Below, piece after piece: positions 24,501 to 36,500 of a stretch of 64,000 bases of DNA. Below the pieces are notes generated by a model. The model had not been told where the DNA came from, ran no database searches, and was given only the letters and a program-made list of their open reading frames with translations. Origin of the DNA: Scatophagus argus (taxonomy: Eukaryota > Chordata > Actinopteri > Scatophagidae); assembly GCF_020382885.2 (NCBI RefSeq), contig NC_058506.1, positions 1,302,001 through 1,366,000 of the forward strand, written 5' to 3'. Each line of letters begins with the position of its first letter. Position 1 is the first letter of the stretch. The translations under genes were made by a program, and so were the position numbers.

Positions 24501-27500
24501 CAGCCAGCGAAGAGAGCTCCTTTCCAGGGCATGAGGAAGAGGTTTGTTCTGAGACTCTTTCTCTCTCCTCATTCTCTTTATATATTAGACCAGATACTTG
24601 AGGTTGTATTGTCTGTCTCAAGTGGGTCACTGATGTGGTCTCACTAGATGATATGTGCAGTGTCTCATAAGGCCTGCAGTATGTACATCACATTTACAAA
24701 CAGTGTATTACCTTGCACTGCAAATGGTATATTGTAGTTGCCAGTGACAGGGATGGAACTTGTACTCAAGACAAATACTGTTGCTCAGTATTACTCAGTC
24801 AAGTAGGTAGTAAGATAAAGTAAAAAGTAGGTCAGCTAAAATGTGCTCTTGAATACATTTTACTGCATTACATGTAGAATTTCAGAAAGAGGGGGCAGCT
24901 TTAGGCTATAGAATAAATTGCATGAAATGTCAATGCATACGCATTACTGAAACATATCGAGAAATGTGACGACATGAAGAGAAAAGCAAGAGCAATGTTG
25001 GATAGAGAGGCAGCTGGAGTAATACATTATCTACAAAAAATGCACGTCTGCTGTTAGCCTTTCCTGCTCCAGACCAGAGTCGAAGTGAGCAGAGGGGATG
25101 TTTTTATTCCTGACAACTTGCTGCTTTTTCTTTTTTCTCTTGCACTTTCCTCACTGTATGACAAGCCAGACATTTGGCCAAACCTCACTAATACCAGCAG
25201 TTAATGGTTGTTTACAACATGGATATATTGAGGTCTGTGTTTGTCTGTTCCATAAATTACCAGCAGTGATTGAACATCAGCTTATGACTCACTCTCTTTT
25301 TTCTCAACCACACACTGCCCAAGCACAAATAATACACACTGCCCCATTCTTTTAAAAAAAGTTGCTGCTATTAGTATAACATGGCTGTTACAATATTGTA
25401 GTAAAAACTTACAAAATACAATCATATTAGCCCATCTATTATTTTAGCTTAGGGCCCCATTTAATTCAATGAGCCACATTATTCAAATTGAGATAATTTT
25501 TTTTTCTTTTTTGTCATTAGATATGATGACTGACATTTGGAAACCTCAATAGAAGCTTCTCACTGGAAATTACCCACTGGAATCATGCGTCATTGTAGTG
25601 ATAACTTCCTTACACTTACTCCCTTATACATGGTTTCAGGGCGCAACCGTTTCAGTGTGTGCCCAAAAATCTGTGAAGTGGTTACTGGTTGCACCAGTGT
25701 CCCTGAAGGCCTGATAAAAAATTTTTAAAAAATTATAAAAGAAAATGTGCAGACATGTGCCTTTTAGCAACTATTAACCTAAGATTCATTTTCCATAGAA
25801 CATTTTGTCAGTATATGACTGGATTTTATGAACATCCTGCACATGCATGCTGTGCATGTCTGTGTGCATGTGAGAGACCGTGCCATGTACTTCTCCCACC
25901 TTCCTCGCACGCGAAAGAGAGAAATTGAGACGTCTCAAGTTTTAAACATTGTTCTGTTTATTTTGATTATTTTTTTCATCAAGAAAAGTGCTGCAGCACC
26001 CTTTACAAATGTCCTTGGAAAGTCTGTATACTACATCTACACCTCTGTCCATACTCTGCATGCTTCCTCTGTCTCATCCACGAGACTATTTTTGGGTGTG
26101 TGTTTGTGTGGAGTGTATGTGTATGTGTATATGTATGTATGTGTATGACTATGTCGGTCCTGTCCCTGGGAATTTAGGAGTCTGATGGCTTGGGGAAAGA
26201 AATTATTTCGGTGTGTGGTGGTGGTCATCTACAATGCTGATTGCTTTTCGAATGCACTGTATGGTGTAAATGTCTGTGATGTTGTTGGCTCTGCACCAGG
26301 CTGTTAGTTGTTTCACCTCCTCTCTATATGGTGACTCATCGTTGTTTCTGATGAGACCCACCATGGTTGTATCATCAGCAAACTTGATAATGTGGTTCGA
26401 ACTGTGCGTTGTGCAGTCGTGGTCTGCAGAGTGAACAGCAGTGGACTGAGCACACAGCCCTCAGTGTGGTGGTGCTGGAGATACTGCTCTTGATCTGGAC
26501 CATCTGAGGTCTCCCTGTCAGGAGGTCCAGGATCCAGTTGCAGAGCAGCAGGCTCAGCTTGCCTATCAGATGTTTTGGGATGATTGTGTTGAAGGCTGAG
26601 CTGAAGTCCATGAACAGCATAAGTACGTATGTGTCTTTATTGTCCAGGTGGGTAACAGCAAAGTGGAGGGTGGTGGCAATGGCATCATCTGGGGAATGGC
26701 TGGGATGATACGCAAATTACAGGGGGGTCCAGTAAGGGCAGTAGCAGGGTCTTGATGTGCCTCTTGGCGAGTCTCTCGAAGCACTTCATGATGATGCTTG
26801 TAAGTGCAAGGGGCCTTAGTCATTGAGGTAGGACACTGGAGACTTGTTTGGCACGGGGACGATAATAGTTGACTGGAAGCACGTAGGAACGATGGCATTG
26901 CTCAGGGAAATGTTCAAAATGTCAGTGACATCTGGTAGCTGGTCTGCACATTCTCTGAGCGCTTTGCCAGGAATATGTCTGGACCAGCAGCTTTCTGTGG
27001 GTTAACACTACATACATAACACTACAGAATTTTCCTCAGATCAGCAGTGGTCAGGCAGAGCACCTGGTCAGTTGTAGGAGGGATGTCTTTCCTTGCCATT
27101 GTTTGGCTCTGTTCCTCAAACCATGCATAGAAGTGGTTCAGCACATCCAGAAAGGAGGCATCACTGTCACAGGCAGGTGGAGTTGTCCTCTAGTTGGTGA
27201 GGTCACTTGCACTGAGTGTCGCCTCTGTCCTCAAAGTGGCTGTGGATGCGCTGGGCTTATGCACGTTTCACTTCTCCGAAGGGCCGGGACAGTTTGGCCC
27301 CTGCTGTCCTTGAGGCAGTATATTCTTCCAAGTGGATTGGATTGGTTGCAGCATCCCTGAACATGCGCTAAAGATGTGGTCTGAGTGTCCTAGGTGGGGG
27401 TGGGGCTCTGGCTCTCTAGCAGATCATCATGCAGGGTGGTTTTCGCATGATTTCTGCAGTGTATTATTGTCTGGCGGTTCTAGACATGAACACCAATTCT

Positions 27501-30500
27501 TTTGGCACCAATGTGCCTAGAGAAAGTTGGTCACAAGACAAAAATAGCACCATTTTAATGTCTGGAGTGACTGCTGCATGCTCCTGCCGTGCCACCAAGT
27601 AGCAGCTTTATATATACACAGTTGGCGTCAATGTATATACAGCGGGTAAAATATTGAACACATCACCATTTTTCTGAGTAAATGTATTTCTAAAGGTGTT
27701 ACTGGCATGACATTTTCACCAGATGTCGATAACAACCCAAGCAATCCGCACATGCAAAGAAATCAAACCAGTTTATGGTGAAATGATGTCCTTTCCATTC
27801 CCATATTATGGCCCCAACAGTGCTCACTGAGACATTTGGCAGTTCAGAAATCCTTCTGTAACCAATGCCATCAGTATGTTTTGCAACATTAAGGTTGCGA
27901 AGGTCTAGAGAGAGCTCTTTGCTTTTACCCAACATGAGTTGTTTCTTGTGTGACACCTTGGTGATGAGACACCTTTTTATAGGCCATCAGTTAGAACTGA
28001 ACCAGCTGAATGTAATTTGCACTGGAAAGGGGCAGGATTGCTTTCTAATTACTGATAGATTTCAGCTGGTGTCTTGGCTTTCCATGCCTTTTTCCCTGTG
28101 TCATATCACATTATTACTCATCACTTAATTTATGGGCTTCTATGGTTTGATTTCTGCATATGTGGATTGCACTGGCTGTTACCGACATCTGGTGAAAATT
28201 TCATGTCAATAGCACCTTTACAAATGTATTTACTGAGAAAAATGGTCATGTCTTCAATGCTTATTTTACCTGCCTTATACACACACCAGTCAACCACAAC
28301 ATCAACACCACTGAAAGATGAAATGAATAAAATTGATCATCTGTTTACAATGCAATGTTCTGCAAGGAAATCTTGGGTTCTGGCAATTATGGAGATGTTC
28401 TTTGACACCTAGTATACCCACCCCCCTCACTGCAATGGCTCTTCCTGTCAGCAGCAGCCCCCCCCCCCCAGCATGTCTCAAGGACCACAACAATGGCCTG
28501 CAGACTCCCCAGATCCCAACCTGATTGAGAATCTGTGGGATGCACCAGCATAAGTCAATTCCACCCTCCCACCAGGTGGGATCTCCAGCCTGGAGGCCAG
28601 GGCAAGGTGCACAGGACCTCTAAGGGTATTTTGTGGTCACCAGCACCGGAATGTTGGATCCTTTGGGTCCTGTGGATTGACGATGGGGCTTTTGTGTTTT
28701 TGTGTGATACAGTTGGCATCACAAGAAATCTAATAATCGACTAAAACATGTGACAATAAGATACTTCTGCACACATAACAAGTGTATCAGTAGGACAAGA
28801 GAAAAGCACCATAATTTTAAGAAGTTTAAGCTTTTTTCTTTCAATCAACTAGCTTTCAATCAGTTAATATTTTTATAAAAGCGTCATCTCTGCTAATCTT
28901 GTCTTGGAGGTTATCGCAATTTCTTGTTTGGTGGAATGAGCTGTGATTTAAATGAATAACAATATTTATCTGAACCACTATTCTTGTTCACGACCATTTA
29001 CATGATGTGTTGGGAACTGATCAATGTGTATGGCAGCTGACAAAAAAGGTAACTCGTAAAATCTATTTTGGGTGCGCCTAAGGTGCCCTTAAATTAGAAA
29101 GTTACACCTCTAGCTAGCTGTGCTCTGCTTCCTCAAGATTGATAGTGATTACCTGGACAAACGGTAACACTGACTTATAACTTATAACTTACAGTAGAAC
29201 TGACTTGTTTTTGCTTGCCCTATTTCAATCTACAGATGTTGTCTGGAACAATTCCGAACAGAGTGCCTGACATTACTGAAAGCAGGGTCAAGTCTGCCTT
29301 TTCCCCACTGACTGAGGTAGTACTGAATTTTAATTCATGAATGATTTCCTAGCTATCTTAAGTGAGTAATTTATCTAAGAACATATCTATAGACAGATTA
29401 AAAACAAATACTGACATACAAATAAAGCTGCTGTATAGATGTTTTTCAGTGCTGACAAAACAACAACAAAACACTAAGGGTGTTTTCTCACTTTGTCCCT
29501 TTCAGCCATCCAAACAAACTCAGAGTGATTTGTCAGCATTTTTTGCGCATATGTCAACACAGCAAATGAACTCAGACCTCTTTGAAGTGAACCAGACTGA
29601 GACCACTCCGGGAGGTGGTCTCAGTTTGGTTCACTTCAGGTTCTCGGAGTGATTCATTTAACCTGTGGATTGTGAACAAGAAGCACTCCAGGTTCACTTC
29701 TCCTTCTTTCCACTGTACTTTCAGTACTTTAGGCTTGCTGGTAGATCACATGATCACATGACTGCACTCGAAACAACAAAATAGAAACATGGCTGATGAA
29801 AAGAAATCTGGACAGTTCTATTTTGGTTTTCTTTATGTCTGTGGGCTAATCTAACTACACACCACAGCAATATGGATAAAGCTAATATAGCAGCTGCCAT
29901 CTTATTCTAAGTGACAGTTTCCAGTTACTCATAATCCAGGGCAATAAAGGTCTGAGAGAGTTCTGTTCCACTATAGTGTGAACAGAAAGAGGATTGAGAC
30001 CTCATCAGAACTCAAGACGACCAGAAAGGCTCCTCTTTCAAATTAACTCACAGTGTGAAAGCAAAAAGAGCTGAGTCCCTTTTCTGTTGGCTTACGTTTT
30101 GGTCCACTTTAAGGGGACTGAGTTTAGTTCATTTAAAAATTACTATATGTGAAAACACCCTTAGACCCTGTACAATTATATGGACAAAAGTATTGGGCCA
30201 TTTGCCCATTACACCGAGAGGGACTTTAATGACATCACATTTTAATTTTGCAAAGTTCTTCTCATCCTGACAGGAATCCTGACAGTGTTGATGTATTTAC
30301 AGCTCAGAGGTGACTTTGAAATACAAAAAAATACTCTGTTGTCTTTTGTCAGAAAAATTACGTACACACTGTTAAGTACGGCTGATGATTATAAATACAA
30401 CAGTTAATTCAGATGGACTGCATCAGGGATTCCTTGCTCAGGAACAGTATTACATTACATTGCAGTCATAATTGTTTGTTTGTTGTCAGTCAATAAAGCA

Positions 30501-33500
30501 CAAATACAGATTTTATACTCAAGACATAGTAATTACTGCAGTAATTTATAGCCTTTATTGATATTATTTGCAGCTTGTTATTTTATTGTAGTTGGGTGAT
30601 TATGTTGTTTCACCTTGCTGAATATCGCTTTGAACCTGCCTGCTGGCGGCAGCTTTGCTGTGTGGGTTACATGTTCTCCCCGTGTCTGTGTGGGTTTCCT
30701 TCTGGAAAATGCAGGTCAACTGGTGACTCTAAATTGTTCATAGGTGTGAATGTGAGCGTAAATAGTTGTTTTTTTCTATGCATCAGGCTGTGATGAAATG
30801 AAATGGTGACCTGTCCTGGTTGTACCCAGCCTCTCACCCAGTCCCAGCTGGGTTCAGCTCTAGCCACCTTTGACCCTGCAGAGGTCAAGCGATTATAGAG
30901 CTTTACATGATGAATGGACGGATAGGATATCACTTTTATTTGTTACAACCACATTTTCCAGCGGGTGTCGCTATTTTAGCTCATATCAAGTAGTTCATTC
31001 ATGGTTCTGATAATGTCGCTTGTAATTGATGTAAAAAAAACCAAAAAAAACAGAAAATATCAACTATGCCTGTTTGACATGAATGCCTAACTCTAGGTTT
31101 AATCTTTGCTAGATTAACATAAAACAATGTGCAATTTGCTGTAGAATATTAATATGCTAAATAATAATAGCAGCTGCAAAACAGTTAAGCAGTGTGATTT
31201 CTAAAGAAACCCGACAGGTGACAGTTTGTGTTGCTGTGTGTTCACAGTTGTCTCTCTCTGCGGCACCTGAAGGAAAACCATGCAGACAGTCTGCTCTGTT
31301 CCAGCTTGCTGAGGTAAGACATCAGACAGCTTGCACACTGGTCATCTTATGTAACATATTACACCTTTATATAATAGCTCATGAGAATATTAAACTCTGA
31401 TTTACTTAATTGGAGTGCTGCCTTGTTTGTGAGTGGACCTATTGTGAGAAAGAACTAAAAGTAGGAAAAGAAGAAAAAAGCAAACAGATTTAGTGATGGC
31501 AAGTCTTAACGATGACATCAGCTCCCTTTGCTTCTTACAAATTTTATCCTTTTATCCATATACTCATATGTACCCTTAGTGTAAAAAGTAGCTGTTTCAT
31601 GAGCAGAAAAATTAAGTTTGTTTCAAGCATGGGCAGAAATCTGATTCTGTGTCACATGACACAGATGTGCTATAAACAGATCAATATGCAAATCTATGTG
31701 TGTTTGTATGTAGAAAAGATAAAGATTTGTTAACTGGACACTGTAAAGTTTTTTTTTGTAATCAATCAGAAGAAAGCATTTAGTCATCACAAGATTAAGA
31801 GATAAAATTGAGAAATTGATGTACAGTTCAACTAATAGAAATCTCTAATTGATTTAAAATCTACTAACAGTAGATATGTACTTTATAGGAGTATATATTG
31901 TTGTCATTTTCTATTCCTTGGTTTAACATTAATTTTTTTTGCTGCATTTGGTAAGATGTGCTTAGCGTCTGAAGCTGGAAAGATGGACACGGTCCAGTCT
32001 CATCCTGAGGACAGCTCCTCTAAGGCCTCTCTCCAGCAAACTGCAGTCAAGCCGGAGATTAAGGAGGAGAAAGCGGACACTGACGCCTGTCCTCCCCCCT
32101 CTCACACATCAGCCCTCTTACCTTTGCTCTCCTCTGTCACTTCTACCTCCACTGATGCCATTCCCCCACAACTCAGCAGCCAAAATGCAAAATGTGTCAA
32201 AAACAAGAGCAGGAAAAAAGAGATGGCCAAGTCAAATGATAAGGATGAGATGCCTTGCTCAGCAAAGAAGATCATCAAGAAGTGTAACCACGCAGAAACA
32301 AACATGGACAGTGTCTTCAGTACAATTGAGGCGGTGGCCAAAGGGGCCTGGAAGGACACAGAGGAGAAACCCAAGAAGAAGATTCAGAGCAGTCCTAATG
32401 GTAGAAACTCTGGTGTGCCAAAAAAGAAGAGTAAGCCCAAAGTCAAGACCTTTGTCAAAGAAAAAGAGGAGGAGATGGAAGACGAAAGTGGGCAGTGTGG
32501 ACCGTACAGTTCCCCTGAAGCTGAGATGAAGGAAGAGCTGACTGACATTAGTCCCAAAACAGAAGCAGAGGAAGCAAATGTAAGAAGCACAGACCTTCAG
32601 GCCACCATGGCAGAAACCCATCACTCCCCCTGCAGCCCCTCATCTGCTAAGCTCAAAGAAGAGGACAAGGTGAAGGAGAGGTCGATTGATGGGACCTGTG
32701 AGTCCAGCACAGAGAATCGCGGCTCCAGGAAATCAGAGCGGAGCTGTAAAGGCGCCTTGTATAAAACCCTTGTTTCTGAGGGAATGCTGACATCACTGAG
32801 AGCCAATATTGACCGAGGTATACATTTTAGTTCAAGAGCACACTGATTAATAATTACATAATCCCAAGTCTGTGTATGCTATGTAGCTAATTTTTGTCAA
32901 TGAATTAACTGCATAATTCATAATTGACATAATTCATTGACACAATTTATGAAAATGAATTTACTACATGTGTGATTCATTTATGTCAGTGATTTAACTA
33001 CACAGTACTTGTTTAATCATCTTTTCCTGTTGGTCTGAATTGTTGTACATGTGACTGCAGGCAAGAGAGGTGCTTTCCGTGCTTCTGATCATGATGCGAA
33101 TTGGAATGATGACAGCTGGACTGTTTCTCAGATGGGACCTATTAACCCCAAGAAGCTGAAAAAGTCCAAGTCCAAAGATGAATCTTCCCAGGGGTCAGTC
33201 ATGTCTCCTCTTATGACTTTCTCTGTAACATAATTCATCATTTTACCAGATAATTTTTTCCAGTGTGATGATAGAATCGTTTATCTTTAGCATTCTTCCT
33301 TTTGTAATCTCAAGGAAATTCAATCGAATGCAACTGGACTTAGTTATTTGTCTTTGAAGACGTTTCACCTCTCCAGCTGGACTAGTCCCAGCCTAGTCAA
33401 GCGAGCATGAACTGATGAAGCCTCTTGGATGAGAGGTGAAACGTCTTCAAAGACAAATAACTAAGTCCAGTTGCATTCAATTGAATTTCCTTGAGATAAC

Positions 33501-36500
33501 CATGACCTGGATGAATGAGAATATTCACAGGCTTGTTCTTCCTTTTGGTTCTTTTTTTATTCATGTTTTTATGCCTCAGTACCAGCGACAGCCGTGGCCA
33601 GTGGCACTGTGTTTTCTCGTTGTCCCTCTGTCCATCTGTGTGTCCGTCTAAACGCAATATCCCAGCCTCTCCAAATTTGGTACCAATGTCCACTTGGACT
33701 CAAAGATGAACTGATTAGATTTTGGTGGTCAAAGGTCACTTTGATCTCAAAAATTATGTTTTTGGCCACAAACAAAGAATTCATGCACTACTGTTAAATA
33801 TTCAGTAGAATTAAATATTGAAGTGATGAGTCAAAGGTCAGCTTCACTGAGACATCACAATGTTTAGCAAAAAGACTTTTCTGTCTGTTATTCAATACCA
33901 TAACTCATTAACAGAAGGTTAAGATATTGAATTGGTTACACTAATCTTGGGTGTCCACTTGAAATACTGCTAAGTGTGTAGATTTGTGTGCTGGCTTGAA
34001 GATATGTGCGAAGCATTCACATCTTAGAATTTGTAGCTTCCTTGCAGCAATATCCACATTTGAAGCACTCCAGTCTGCTACAAGCTCATGTGATCAAGTT
34101 CTTTATCAGTCCTCTGTACTCTGTAAAAATAGTTTCCAAGTGAAGAAAGCATGTTTCTCACTGGAAATAATTCACTGATGTCATACATTTACAATACAAT
34201 TAATGCCTTTTTATTAATTCTCTGAAGCCTTCAGCTACTGCTTCACACATGTTATTTCAGTTTGGAAATCATAACAGGCATTCAGAAAGGGGTGAGTGAG
34301 CAATTTTCAACTGCCTGTGTAAATACCTTAATTACAGGTAAATAATATTTAATAATAATATTATATAAAATAACTTAACAAGCCTACTACTGTTGAATGG
34401 TTTTCCTGTATATCTTCATGCACACAATCTGTTCCTGAAATGTACCAGTGGCTACAATGTCGTCTGTGCTCTCTGATCTACCTTTAGGCTCCAGTGGGCC
34501 AGTTTGTTTTGGATCCTGGTTTTTTTTTCAGTTAATACATCATATTCAAGAGTTTGAGTGAAGAAAACATAATGGACGACTGAAATGGAAACTATACCAC
34601 ACACATTCCATTTTAATCCTGTGGAGTGACCATTTCATTTTAGTTTACGTTTATTAAAGAAGAAGTTTGATGTGTCACATTTTCCCCTGCAGGACAAGAC
34701 TCAGATATGTTACTGATCTCTATAAGGGAATGTACAATTTACAAGACAGCTTGACTTCTGCTTTGTTTTTAACGTTAGGTTAGGCTGTTGATTATATATT
34801 CAGCTGTGTTAACCCCCCTTGTAAACTATGTTAACTTCACTTGTCAGCCTAGGGAAACTGGAGGAAGAGTTTGAAAGGAAGTTTAATAGCCTGCCACAGT
34901 ATAGCCCAATGACATTTGATAAGAAGGGGAGTGCTGTCACAAAGAAGAAGAAAACCGATAGCACCACTGCCCAAGAGGAAGTTTCCAAGGCCTCAAAAGG
35001 TAAGAAGAAGAATTTAAGATTTTTCCACTTAATACACACAGTGACTGTTCATTAATATCCCCACATCTCATCCATGGCCCACTCTTCACCTGTTTGTAGT
35101 CATGTTTTTCACGTTTGAGGCTCTCAGGACATGTTGTCTTATGCTAAAACCGAAACATTTGCACTCCATAACATAGCATTTCCATGCTCTTTTTTTCTTT
35201 GTTTTTTTGCTGTATCAGGGTCATCTTCATCTCAGAAAAAGACTTCATTCCACAAGATTGTTAGGAAGCACAAACACAAAAAGGAGAAACCAGGTGCAGT
35301 GGACAAAGGTGAACTAGAATGCTGATGTTTATGCATTTACAAACAGACAGTTTTTAACAGAGTCCCGTAACAGTTTTTAGCGCATGTTTTTGGAATATTT
35401 AGTTAATTGCTGAACTACCCAAGAGTGTAGTCTCCAAAATGTATGTACCCTCTCCTTTTTTGTACTATACTTGCACTATTTAAATTATCAAGAAGGGGAT
35501 ATATTCATGAGAACTATTCATTAATAGTTAGCTGTTGAGACCTCTGTACAAATAATATGCTTTCATCAGGTTAAATGATAATACGCAATGTGCACAAATA
35601 AATAAAACCTGTGCTTATGTGTAAGGGTCAACTCACTGAAGTCTGTTGTGAACCTTCTCTCCCCAGCAGTGGTACAGGGTGATCCCGGCATACTGGATTC
35701 AGCTTCAAAAGCCAAAACATGTGCCCCTGTTGCCATAATGTGCCCAGATATACAGGGCACCACTAGTATGGAAATGCTAGTTGGTAGCCAGAAGAGAAAG
35801 GCTAGAAAGACCAAGATCACACACTTAGTGCGCTCAGCTGATGGCAGTGTGTCTCCAGTCGACGGTGAGTGATGATCTGCCTATATTTTCTAAAATTATA
35901 GCCATAATTCAACATACAGTATATTAATCTTATACAGGTTAGTGCTTAAGCAAAGCAAAGTAAATGCAGCACTGAATACAAAACCTGTTACTCCATAATT
36001 TGTCTCACTGAATTTGTGTAATCAGTTGGTAGACATGTTCTTTTATTTTGAACTCAACCAGTTCACTCTTCCTTTATGAGCTGTATTTTGAGAACATTTA
36101 TTGTATTTGTATTAAGGAAACTTGTAGTGAGCGCTCACTAGATAGGGACTAAGGCTGTATTTTGTGTTTTTCTCCTTATTCTTATAGTGCATACTGCAGC
36201 AGCCTTTACAAATTACCTAGTGTGACATTCAGTGGGATCATCATAACATTGTGCCTTGAAAAATGTGACTTGGTACTTGGTATTTTGGTGTACTACTTCT
36301 GATGGCATAATGAAGACTATGGTAGTATGGGTTAAAGTAAAACTAAGATCTGAAAAAAGAAATGCAAATGCTCTGTTTCTTTTTTTTGTAACAGAGGACA
36401 AAACTAAGGACCTGAACCAGGAACAGGATAAGAAGCCATTACCCCAACAGAATTTATGCAATGAAAAAGGGTGCTACAGTAATCCCAGAGGAGAGGGGGC

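Noticed and set aside
32102..32806. Several antisense open frames opposite the large BBX exon
   Set aside because: They are shadows of a lysine/glutamate-rich coding exon; no splice or start context supports them.
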